NCBI GenBank assembly: GCA_003151745.1
Contig: PLYJ01000158.1
Coordinates: forward strand, 1 to 41,316
Length of the DNA: 41,316 nt
Direction: 5' to 3'
Source of the DNA: Bacteroidota bacterium
GTDB taxonomy: Bacteria > Bacteroidota > Bacteroidia > AKYH767-A > 2013-40CM-41-45
Shown here: one piece after another, positions 32,705 to 38,689 of the stretch
Numbering within the stretch: position 1 is the stretch's first letter
Layout: every line of letters starts with the position of its first letter
Program-made: the position numbers and the translations under genes
Notes under the pieces: generated by a model
What the model was told of the DNA's origin: nothing
What the model saw: only the letters and a program-made list of their open reading frames with translations
Databases searched by the model: none

Positions 32705-32980
32705 ATGTCAGTAGAACTCCTTACCAAAGAAGACCTCAAGCAATTCAAGCAAGAACTGTTTGCAGAATTAAAAGAACTCTTTACTTCCGGTGCGCAGTCA
32801 CAAACTAAAAAGTGGCTTAAATCCCCTGAGGTGCGCAAGCTGCTCAGCATCTCGCCGGGCACACTTCAAAACCTCCGGATCAACGGTACGCTTGCTTTTT
32901 CAAAAGTCGGTGGTATCATCTTCTATTCTTATGATGATATTCAAAAGCTGCTGGAGAAGAACAAAACAAGGATAAGATAA
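32705..32980 (+). CDS. Helix-turn-helix protein, excisionase-like (HTH_17)
   Basis: The 91-residue product starts at the ATG at 32705 (M-S-V-E-L-L-T-K-E-D-L). A helical N-terminus (about 1-40) precedes an HTH of the MerR/excisionase type: K-K-W-L-K-S-P-E-V-R-K-L-L-S-I-S-P-G-T-L-Q-N-L-R-I-N-G-T-L-A-F-S-K-V-G-G. This small protein class is standard in Bacteroidota integrated elements, acting as excisionase or regulator of mobilisation genes. It precedes the replication-type genes on the same strand. Confidence 0.85.
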   Translation: MSVELLTKEDLKQFKQELFAELKELFTSGAQSQTKKWLKSPEVRKLLSISPGTLQNLRINGTLAFSKVGGIIFYSYDDIQKLLEKNKTRIR

Positions 32981-33018
32981 TGTTCTCGCCACCCTGGTAG
33001 TTAATGTATGTGTCTCTT

Positions 33019-33073
33019 CCCCTCTCCTTTAGCGCTCCCTGAGCTTGTCGTAGGGAGAGGGGAGCCAGGGTTG
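33019..33073. repeat. Palindromic element copy a (CCCTCTCC family), nested
   Basis: CCCCTCTCC (33019-33027) pairs with GGAGAGGGG (33054-33062), followed by GAGCCAGGGTTGAGG. Inside the loop lies a second palindromic word (GCTCCCTGAGCTTGTCGTAG). The tail after the stem matches copies b and c. It fills the gap between the HTH gene and the replication-initiator-like gene. Confidence 0.8.
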
Positions 33074-33083
33074 AGGTCGCTTG

Positions 33084-33911
33084 ATGAATTACATCCTTCA
33101 CATGACAGCATTTTTTGATCGTGTAGCAAAAGATGACAGGTTAAACAGCAGCCATGTTAGTTTATATGTGGCGCTGTTCCAGTTCTGGAACATCAGTCGT
33201 TTCAGAAATCCTGTCTCCATTGCACGCAATGAAGTTATGCGCATCAGCAAGATAGGTGCAAAGGGCACCTATCATCGCTGCATCAAAGAGCTGCATAACT
33301 TCGGATACATCAGCTACAAACCTTCGCACAATCCACTAAAAGGAAGCTTGGTTTACTTGTTCAATTTCGGGACAACTACTGAACAACCTCTGGAACTAAA
33401 GCGTATCAAAAATGGGACAAGCACTGAACAACTACTGAACCCTTCTATAAACAATATAAACTTATTAAACAAAGTAAACAGTGTAAACGGGCACACACAC
33501 AAGCGCAATCTAAAAAATAAGATTGAAGAAACTGTTTTGGAAGCGGCCGCAACCTCGCAGCAGCTTCGAAAAAGAAAAAAAGGTTCCGCGCAAAAAAAGA
33601 AAAAGATTTCTCCCTCTTCAAATGGAGAGGGTCGGGGTGAGGTTATTCCACCGCAACTCTCCGAAATCGAAATCTTTTTTGAATCAGAAAATCAATCTAT
33701 AGTTGAAGCAAACAAATTCTTCAACTACTTCCAGTCCAACGGCTGGAAAGTTGGCGGCAAGGCGCCAATGCAAGATTGGAAAGCATCAGCCCGTAACTGG
33801 ATAATCAACATCAGTCAGTTTGCCCCAAAAACTAAACAGCTAAAGCTGTTTACCGACAGGCCCGGCAATCCACAAACCGATAACAATAAAAATTATTATG
33901 AACCGCTTTAA
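33084..33911 (+). CDS. Winged-helix replication-initiator-like protein
   Basis: The frame is open from a TTG at 33081; I start at the ATG at 33084 (275 residues), with an ATG at 33102 possible. The N-terminal half (about 10-110) looks like a winged-helix DNA-binding domain: S-H-V-S-L-Y-V-A-L-F-Q-F-W, then G-A-K-G-T-Y-H-R-C-I-K-E-L and G-Y-I-S-Y. A basic linker of Lys runs (about 145-175) is followed by a segment encoded by palindrome copy b. The C-terminus has W-K-A-S-A-R-N-W-I. It overlaps the DnaC-like gene by 14 bp, suggesting an initiator and loader pair of the element. Confidence 0.65.
   Translation: MNYILHMTAFFDRVAKDDRLNSSHVSLYVALFQFWNISRFRNPVSIARNEVMRISKIGAKGTYHRCIKELHNFGYISYKPSHNPLKGSLVYLFNFGTTTEQPLELKRIKNGTSTEQLLNPSINNINLLNKVNSVNGHTHKRNLKNKIEETVLEAAATSQQLRKRKKGSAQKKKKISPSSNGEGRGEVIPPQLSEIEIFFESENQSIVEANKFFNYFQSNGWKVGGKAPMQDWKASARNWIINISQFAPKTKQLKLFTDRPGNPQTDNNKNYYEPL
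33612..33642. repeat. Palindromic element copy b, inside a coding sequence
   Basis: CCCTCT (33612-33617) pairs with AGAGGG (33626-33631), followed by TCGGGGTGAGG. It matches the stem and tail of copies a and c but lies in frame within the replication-initiator-like gene, encoding P-S-S-N-G-E-G-R-G-E-V. Confidence 0.8.
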
Positions 33912-34629
33912 AGATCAGACTAATGAATCAGATTCGAGCGCCACCCCACTCCCTGGGAGTGGGTCCCAGAATGAGGCTTTTTCCATCAGTGCAGTGATCA
34001 CTGGCAGTGATCCTGAACCAATTTCATTTGCGCAATGCTTGCAAATGCTGGAGGAAAAGGGCAAGCAAAATTTCAATGAGTCCTTCGCCATTCTCAAATC
34101 CGATCACGAACTCATTTCAAAATTGCTTGCTTACTTTTTCCGCGATGCAGAAAAAGCGGAGCAATACAAAATAAATCTCAACAAAGGAATCTTGCTTTGC
34201 GGTCCCATCGGTTGCGGCAAAACTTCGCTCATGTCGCTGATGCGCCATTTCCTGCCACCAACTCACCGGCATATCATGAAGTCCTGCAGGGATATTTCAT
34301 TTGACTTCATTCAAGATGGGTATGAAGTGATCCACCGTTACAGCCGCCAGGCAATTAACGACCGCTCAGGAGAACTTCCTATATATTGCTTTGATGATCT
34401 CGGTACAGAAAGTAACCTGAAATATTACGGCAACGAATGCAATGTGATGGCAGAAGTTCTCCTTTCCCGCTACGACCTTTTCGTATCCCGGAAGCTGGTC
34501 ACCCACATCACAACAAACCTGAATAGTTCCGAGATCGAAAAGCTATACGGCAACAGGGTAAGAAGCCGGATGAGAGAAATGTTTAATCTCATTGCATTCG
34601 ATAAAGGAGCGGAGGATAAAAGAAAATGA
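33898..34629 (+). CDS. DnaC/IstB-like ATPase (helicase loader type)
   Basis: The 243-residue P-loop protein has Walker A G-P-I-G-C-G-K-T-S at 102-110, Walker B I-Y-C-F-D-D-L-G (about 162-169), sensor 1 T-H-I-T-T-N-L-N (about 204-211) and an arginine-rich C-terminus (R-V-R-S-R-M-R-E-M). This is the layout of AAA+ loaders that place a replicative helicase. The N-terminal 30 residues are low-complexity and partly encoded by palindrome copy d. The start lies 14 bp inside the previous gene, so the pair is coupled and probably supports replication of the element. Confidence 0.8.
   Translation: MNRFKDQTNESDSSATPLPGSGSQNEAFSISAVITGSDPEPISFAQCLQMLEEKGKQNFNESFAILKSDHELISKLLAYFFRDAEKAEQYKINLNKGILLCGPIGCGKTSLMSLMRHFLPPTHRHIMKSCRDISFDFIQDGYEVIHRYSRQAINDRSGELPIYCFDDLGTESNLKYYGNECNVMAEVLLSRYDLFVSRKLVTHITTNLNSSEIEKLYGNRVRSRMREMFNLIAFDKGAEDKRK
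33945..33976. repeat. Palindromic element copy d, inside a coding sequence
   Basis: CCCACTCCC pairs perfectly with GGGAGTGGG across one base (33945-33963), then TCCCAGAATGAGG. The layout (GC stem then a G-rich tail ending TGAGG) resembles copies a-c with a changed stem. It encodes T-P-L-P-G-S-G-S-Q-N-E near the N-terminus of the DnaC-like ATPase. Confidence 0.7.
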
Positions 34630-34661
34630 AAAATAACAGCCAAATAAGAAAACCCAAAATA

Positions 34662-34675
34662 TAAACTAAAGTTTA
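34662..34675. promoter_or_regulatory. Inverted repeat before the XRE gene (candidate operator)
   Basis: TAAACT and AGTTTA form a 6-bp inverted repeat with 2-bp spacing, 24 bp before the XRE start. Small XRE regulators commonly bind such sites at their own promoter. Confidence 0.5.
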
Positions 34676-34699
34676 CATTTTTAATCGAGCCCCCGCCCC

Positions 34700-34918
34700 A
34701 TGAAAAATTCAGTAAAAGCTGAACGAACCAAATGCAAGCTTACCCAAGTCAAGCTTGCCGCCAAAATCGGCGTGTCCAGGCAAACAATCCACGCCATCGA
34801 AAAAGGCAGAAAGCATCCTTCGGTATTGCTCGCCTTAAAAATCGCATTTGTTCTTAATGCAACGGTGGATAAACTCTTTCAATTACAACCATCAGATGTA
34901 GTGGAGAAGGGAAAGTAA
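34700..34918 (+). CDS. XRE-family regulator (YgzD/Cro-like)
   Basis: The 72-residue protein is almost only a helix-turn-helix: R-T-K-C-K-L-T-Q-V-K-L-A-A-K-I-G-V-S-R-Q-T-I-H-A-I-E-K-G-R-K-H-P-S. It ends with T-V-D-K-L-F-Q-L, typical of the short YgzD-like regulators. It probably represses its own promoter through the inverted repeat upstream. It lies between the replication genes and the Fic gene on the same strand. Whether it controls either is not visible. Confidence 0.88.
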   Translation: MKNSVKAERTKCKLTQVKLAAKIGVSRQTIHAIEKGRKHPSVLLALKIAFVLNATVDKLFQLQPSDVVEKGK

Positions 34919-34957
34919 ATTAGCTGATTCAAAATTGAGCAATCTTTAAAGTGCAAC

Positions 34958-35014
34958 ATTTCCGCATCACTGTTGCGGAAATCCCAAATTCCCCAATCAC
35001 TGATTGGGAAATTT
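34958..35014. repeat. Two adjacent hairpins with a conserved ATCACTG centre
   Basis: Hairpin 1 (34958-34982) pairs TTTCCGCA with TTGCGGAAA around TCACTG. Hairpin 2 (34986-35014) pairs TTCCCCAATC with GATTGGGAA around ACT. Both have outer AT, a variable GC block and a conserved ATCACTG centre. A third member is at 36735-36757. Confidence 0.8.
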
Positions 35015-35045
35015 GAATCAGTTGGATGCCTTACTTGCATTATGT

Positions 35046-35217
35046 TGGAAAAATTTCTCCCTTTTTGCCATTATACTGGAAAACTTTCTCCATTTCTTTA
35101 TTATTTGCACCTTTTACTGGAAAATATTCTCCTCCCCGATAAATCAATTATAGGTTCAAATTGAGTTATATTGGAAAATATTTTCCAAAATATACCTTAT
35201 ACTGGAAAATATTCTCT
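35046..35217. promoter_or_regulatory. Array of five operator-like palindromes before the Fic gene
   Basis: TGGAAAATATTTTCCA is a perfect palindrome at 35172-35187. Imperfect copies ending CTCC or CTCT start at 35046, 35077, 35118 and 35203. Starts are 31, 41, 54 and 31 bp apart, near 3, 4, 5 and 3 helical turns, so the sites would lie on one face of the DNA. The last copy touches the -7 box of the Fic gene. Binding by the Fic protein's own winged-helix domain is the simplest idea. Confidence 0.8.
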
Positions 35218-35224
35218 ATTTTTG
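35217..35224 (+). promoter_or_regulatory. Candidate -7 box of the Fic gene
   Basis: TATTTTTG, a perfect TAnnTTTG, lies 18 bp before the ATG at 35243. It shares its first base with the fifth palindrome, so occupancy would block RNA polymerase. Confidence 0.55.
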
Positions 35225-35242
35225 CCGTATAAATCGTTTATA

Positions 35243-36724
35243 ATGGAAAATAATCCCCCCACACACTTACAGGAAGTCATATTTGGTTCGTCGGACAAAA
35301 GGATTTCCAAACAAGTTAATAACCTGCTTAAGCAGGGAAAAATCAGGAAGATTGCCCCGCGTATATATTCTTCAAATTTGAAGGAGCCGATCAGGGAAAT
35401 TGTAAAAAGAAATTTGTTTCAAATTCTCAGCAAGCTATATCCGGGCGCTTTGCTTAGCCATCGTAGTGCTTTTGAATTTGAGCCAACCAAAGCAGGACAT
35501 ATCTTTCTCACCTATACCTATACCCGGAAAGTAAAACTCCCCGGCATTACTATTCGATTCCTGCAGGGCCATAAGCCTATAGAGGGCGACAGTGCTTTCT
35601 TTGGAGAATTATTCGCTTCACAAAAAGCAAGAGCTTTTTTAGAGAATCTACAGGTAACAAAGAACCCCGGGCCTGCTTCCAAAACTTTAACGTTGCCGGA
35701 GATAGAAGAAAAGCTGGAGCAAATTATCCGTGCAAACGGTGAAGAAGAAATAAACAAGGTGCGGGACAGTGCAAAAGTCATTGCTAAGAAACTTAAAATG
35801 CAAAAGGAGTTTGACAAGCTTAATAAAATGATAAGCGCTTTGCTAAACACACATCCTTCTAAAATTCTTTCCTCGCCTATTGCTATTGCAAGAGCATTCG
35901 GCACTCCTTATGACCCCGGACGTTTAAAATTGTTTGAAGATGTTTTCCGTGAATTACAGAAAACAGAATTTAAGAATCGCCCTGACAAAAACACTTCACT
36001 GAAATCATTCCGCAATTTTGCTTTCTTTGAAAGCTATTTTTCAAATTACATTGAAGGAACAGTCTTTGAAGTGGACGAAGCGAAAAAAATTGTGCAAACC
36101 AACAAACCACTGCCTTCAAGAAATGATGACAGTCATGATGTGTTAGGCACGTATCATCTTGTTTCCAACAGGCAGGAAATGTCAATTGTCCCGAGAACGT
36201 CGGATGAGTTTCTTGCCATATTGTTGTACCGTCACAAGATTTTATTGAGCGCACGGCAAAATAAGAATCCGGGACAATTTAAAGACCGGAATAATTATGC
36301 AGGGAGAACATCATTTGTGAATTTTGACCTGGTAAAAGGAACGCTAATTAAGAGTTTTGATTTTTACCGGGCATTGGAGCAACCCTTTTCTAAAGCTGCT
36401 TATATGATGTTTGTTTTAAGCGAAGTACATCCTTTCTTAGATGGTAACGGCCGCATAGCACGGGTAATGATGAATGCTGAATTGGCGAAGGAAGGGCAGT
36501 CTAAGATCATGATTCCTACTGTTTTCAGGGATGATTATATGGGTGCGCTAAGAAAGTTAACCAGGCAGCAAGACTCAGCTACTTATATACAGATGTTGCA
36601 GAGAGCACATGAGTTCAGCGATAATCTATATGGAAATGATATGGACGAAATGCAGGAATACCTTGAAAAGTGCAATGCTTTTTCAGAACCTACAGAAGCT
36701 AAACTCAAAATTATCCTTCGATAA
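35243..36724 (+). CDS. Fic-domain protein fused to an AbiEi-like winged helix
   Basis: I start at the ATG at 35243 (493 residues). An in-frame TTG at 35171 would place the operator array inside the gene. Residues about 8-45 (S-S-D-K-R-I-S-K-Q-V-N-N-L-L-K-Q-G-K-I-R-K-I) and the following L-L-S-H-R-S-A-F-E region match AbiEi-type antitoxin winged helices. A helical linker follows, then the Fic fold. The class II inhibitory motif S-N-Y-I-E-G is at 267-272 and the full catalytic motif H-P-F-L-D-G-N-G-R at 396-404. Fic enzymes AMPylate or otherwise modify target proteins. Self-inhibition and probable autorepression suggest a self-contained toxin-like regulator. Confidence 0.88.
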   Translation: MENNPPTHLQEVIFGSSDKRISKQVNNLLKQGKIRKIAPRIYSSNLKEPIREIVKRNLFQILSKLYPGALLSHRSAFEFEPTKAGHIFLTYTYTRKVKLPGITIRFLQGHKPIEGDSAFFGELFASQKARAFLENLQVTKNPGPASKTLTLPEIEEKLEQIIRANGEEEINKVRDSAKVIAKKLKMQKEFDKLNKMISALLNTHPSKILSSPIAIARAFGTPYDPGRLKLFEDVFRELQKTEFKNRPDKNTSLKSFRNFAFFESYFSNYIEGTVFEVDEAKKIVQTNKPLPSRNDDSHDVLGTYHLVSNRQEMSIVPRTSDEFLAILLYRHKILLSARQNKNPGQFKDRNNYAGRTSFVNFDLVKGTLIKSFDFYRALEQPFSKAAYMMFVLSEVHPFLDGNGRIARVMMNAELAKEGQSKIMIPTVFRDDYMGALRKLTRQQDSATYIQMLQRAHEFSDNLYGNDMDEMQEYLEKCNAFSEPTEAKLKIILR

Positions 36725-36734
36725 AACTTCTGAA

Positions 36735-36757
36735 TCTCGCAATCACCGATTGCGAAA
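36735..36757. repeat. Third ATCAC-centred hairpin
   Basis: TCGCAATC pairs with GATTGCGA around ACC. The layout matches the hairpins at 34958 and 34986, with compensated changes in the stem. It lies just after the Fic stop and before the HigA-like gene. Confidence 0.75.
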
Positions 36758-36816
36758 TCTGTAATGAAAACGTAAAGTTCATACAAAATAAAGAATCCAG
36801 TAAGGAGGATAAAATT

Positions 36817-37197
36817 ATGACAACACTGAAATATAAGGTAATCAAATCCAGGACGCAATACAATAAATATTGCAAGACATTGGAAGGATTAACTTTTGGT
36901 GGAACCAAAAGCAAGCAAGTGAAAGATGAAATTGATTTGCTTACGCTCTTAATTGAAAAGTGGGATCAGGAACATAATACCTTCGATGACCCCAATCCTG
37001 TGGAGTTGCTTCAATCACTGATGGAAGGAAACAATTTGAAGCCAAAAGACCTGATGAACATTTTAAAAGTTGATGAACGTTTAATTTCTGATATTCTCAA
37101 TTATAGAAAGAGACTTTCAAAAGGCATGATCAAAACACTCGCATCCCACTTCAAATTATCGCAGGAAGCTTTTAATAGAAATTATGCCTTGCATTGA
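36817..37197 (+). CDS. HigA-like antitoxin without a toxin gene
   Basis: The 126-residue protein resembles HigA antitoxins. A helical N-terminus with Y-K-V-I-K-S-R-x-Q-Y is followed by D-P-N-P-V-E-L-L-Q-S-L-M-E-G-N-N-L-K-P-K-D-L and an HTH with V-D-E-R-L-I-S-D-I-L-N-Y-R-K-R-L-S. HigB normally lies just upstream, but the 92 bp to the Fic stop hold only a hairpin, and nothing HigB-like follows. The start is unusual in having a full AAGGAGG Shine-Dalgarno sequence at 36802-36808, rare in this phylum, which suggests strong translation. It may regulate other loci or counter a toxin elsewhere. Confidence 0.75.
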   Translation: MTTLKYKVIKSRTQYNKYCKTLEGLTFGGTKSKQVKDEIDLLTLLIEKWDQEHNTFDDPNPVELLQSLMEGNNLKPKDLMNILKVDERLISDILNYRKRLSKGMIKTLASHFKLSQEAFNRNYALH

Positions 37198-37297
37198 CGT
37201 AAAGGGCTTATGTTTTCTCATTAAATAGTTGGGCATCGTATCACTATCGTATCTTTCCGTATCATATCATATCACTTTTATTTGTTTCAATTGATCC

Positions 37298-37358
37298 ATT
37301 ATACCCGTTCGGGTATAATTTTACAAAAAAGTTTGCTTTTATACCCGATCGGGTATAA
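37298..37358. promoter_or_regulatory. Paired TATACCCG palindromes (orphan operators)
   Basis: TTATACCCGTTCGGGTATAA at 37299-37318 and TTATACCCGATCGGGTATAA at 37339-37358 differ only in the centre and are 40 bp apart, about four helical turns. Such paired GC-cored palindromes are typical operators of HipB-type or other HTH antitoxins. No HTH gene starts next to them. A reading frame across them on the minus strand (37262-37525) has a membrane-like start but is partly made of the palindromes, so I do not call it. Confidence 0.7.
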
Positions 37359-37662
37359 TTTGCTTTTAAAAGAAAGAGCAAAAAGAATTTTAACTCCATA
37401 ATGTAATTAGGGCATTCCCCTTCGGGTCGGGCTTTCCATTCCAATCTTTTCTGTTTACAGAAAAGGATTTCCATTGCAATCCCTAATGCAATCGCAAACA
37501 GAGTTCCGATAAAAAATCGAAACACTGTTCTGCTCAGAACAAAAACGGTAGCTGCATATCCTCAGTCTCTACGTCCGCTTACTTCGGCGTAGCAAGCTAC
37601 GCCTTCGTTACGCTACCTTCATTTCTTCCGGTATGCAGCAACCTCGAAACAGCCAAAACACT

Positions 37663-37693
37663 CCCTCTCCTTTGGAGAGGGTTAGGGGTGAGG
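37663..37693. repeat. Palindromic element copy c
   Basis: CCCTCTCC (37663-37670) and GGAGAGGG (37674-37681) form a perfect 8-bp stem with a 3-nt loop. The tail TTAGGGGTGAGG follows and matches copies a and b. Confidence 0.85.
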
Positions 37694-37729
37694 CCGAAAG
37701 ATAGTAGTAGTGAATAAAGAGTGTTCCGC

Positions 37730-37887
37730 AACCTGCCGCTCCTCGCTTCGGGGCTTCCACCGTGCATGCTTCTCTGCCGTTCAGCAGCACTACCTCAGCC
37801 CCTGCGCTGTGCATTCGGGGTCCGTCTCAGGCTCAGTCGCTTCTCTACCATTCAGCGTCTGAGCCTTCGCCCCTCATGCGGCAGGTT
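37730..37887. repeat. 158-bp inverted-repeat-bounded GC-rich unit
   Basis: The ends AACCTGCCGC and GCGGCAGGTT are perfect 10-bp inverted repeats. Inside are nested pairs such as GGGGCT with AGCCCC and GGCTCAG with CTGAGCC. A large cruciform or a folded RNA is possible. No coding content is visible. Confidence 0.6.
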
Positions 37888-38069
37888 ACTCGCTGATAAC
37901 CCGCTTAAGGCAGCGGCTTCCCGTCAAGCGGTCGCCGTGCCCCGCTGGACAGCCGTTCGTCTCGCTTTTGTGCTCGCCTCTCTTCCCGTCTTGATAGAGC
38001 GTTGCTTTGATGATAGGGTGGAAGTAAGGCTAAAGTTTTTAAAAAAAGAGCTTCAGATATTTTCGCTTC

Positions 38070-38486
38070 AATCAATCTGTTCTCACACAAACTGCTGCAG
38101 GAAGTGATTACCAGGCAATGGGTGCTATAATCCAATCAAGTGGATTTCAACTTTCAAACGTAAAGACACCGCAAGGCACTTTACAAATGGTGCAGAATTT
38201 TCACAACTTCGTTTCGCGCAAGTTAAATGTTAACCAGGTGAAACTGAAATGGAAGAAACCCCTTAACACCACTTCTGCAGGTAACGTTAAAAGTTACAAC
38301 ATCTTTAGGGGAACCACTTCAGTATTTTCCGCTGCTGTGCAGATATCAACAACGACTAAAACATCGTTCATTGATACAAATACAACAGCCGCTCAGGTGA
38401 TTTGGAATTATTGGATAGTTCCTGTAAACACCAATGGTGAGGGCGTTGTTTCAAATGTTGTCACTGTAACTGTTCGTAGCATTTAA
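38070..38486 (+). pseudogene. 5'-truncated FN3-type paralogue
   Basis: From about 38070 the frame aligns with the gene at 38690-39382. A-A-G-S-D-Y-Q-A-M-G-A-I-I matches its S-G-S-N-Y-P-A-M-A-A-I-I, followed by S-G-F-Q-L-S-N-V-K-T-P-Q-G-T-L-Q-M-V-Q-N-F and the FN3 strands. Nucleotide similarity is also high. The N-terminal 100 or so residues are missing; upstream is the GC-rich scar, with a stop at 38040-38042. The only ATG is internal (38118). A good terminator follows. A tandem duplication followed by decapitation is the simplest history. Confidence 0.8.
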
Positions 38487-38510
38487 TTGCATTTGCTTGC
38501 TGCCAATGTT

Positions 38511-38546
38511 GAAACCCCTGTTCCGGGTAATCGGAATAGGGGTTTC
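38511..38546 (+). terminator. Intrinsic terminator after the truncated paralogue
   Basis: GAAACCCCTGTTCCG pairs with CGGAATAGGGGTTTC (one bulge/mismatch), then TCTTTT. The stem is strong and lies 25 bp after the stop. Confidence 0.85.
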
Positions 38547-38630
38547 TCTTTTATTGCGACGGCTGATCTGCAAGATAAAATAATATGTACTTCATAGCCT
38601 GAAATTGTCTGTTCCTTTCCCCTCAGAAAA

Positions 38631-38663
38631 TTTGATTAACGCTATTTCGCCAGGGTATCTTTG
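38631..38663 (+). promoter_or_regulatory. Strong Bacteroidota promoter of the FN3-type gene
   Basis: TTTG (38631-38634), a 21-bp gap, then TATCTTTG (38656-38663); the ATG is 26 bp further. Both boxes are exact. This is the best promoter match in the window. Confidence 0.8.
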
Positions 38664-38689
38664 TCAACATAAATTAAAAACAATCTCTT

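Larger units (their letters stand above)
37560..38069. other. GC-rich, palindrome-dense scar without genes
   Basis: This stretch is clearly richer in G and C than its surroundings and is full of inverted repeats. GGCGTAGC/GCTACGCC is at 37586-37603. Palindromic element copy c (CCCTCTCC/GGAGAGGG, 37663-37681, then TTAGGGGTGAGG) follows. A larger structure bounded by AACCTGCCGC (37730) and GCGGCAGGTT (ending 37887) comes next. Open frames here have no protein-like composition. The right edge cuts into an FN3-type gene. It may be a composite of small mobile repeats or the trace of a lost insertion. Confidence 0.6.

Noticed and set aside
34973-35164. A 63-codon frame before the Fic gene
   Set aside because: It is read through the hairpins and operator array; the repeated L-E-K-F and L-E-N-I pieces come from the palindromes.
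35171-35242. Extended Fic start at TTG
   Set aside because: It would translate the operator palindromes and the -7 box; the ATG at 35243 fits the domain start better.
37262-37525. A minus-strand 87-codon frame with a hydrophobic start
   Set aside because: Its second half is only the translation of the two TATACCCG palindromes and spacer; no family resemblance.
37721-38107. A plus-strand 128-codon frame in the GC-rich block
   Set aside because: Composition is Arg/Leu/Ser-rich as expected from palindromic GC-rich DNA, and it ends inside the truncated paralogue in a different frame.
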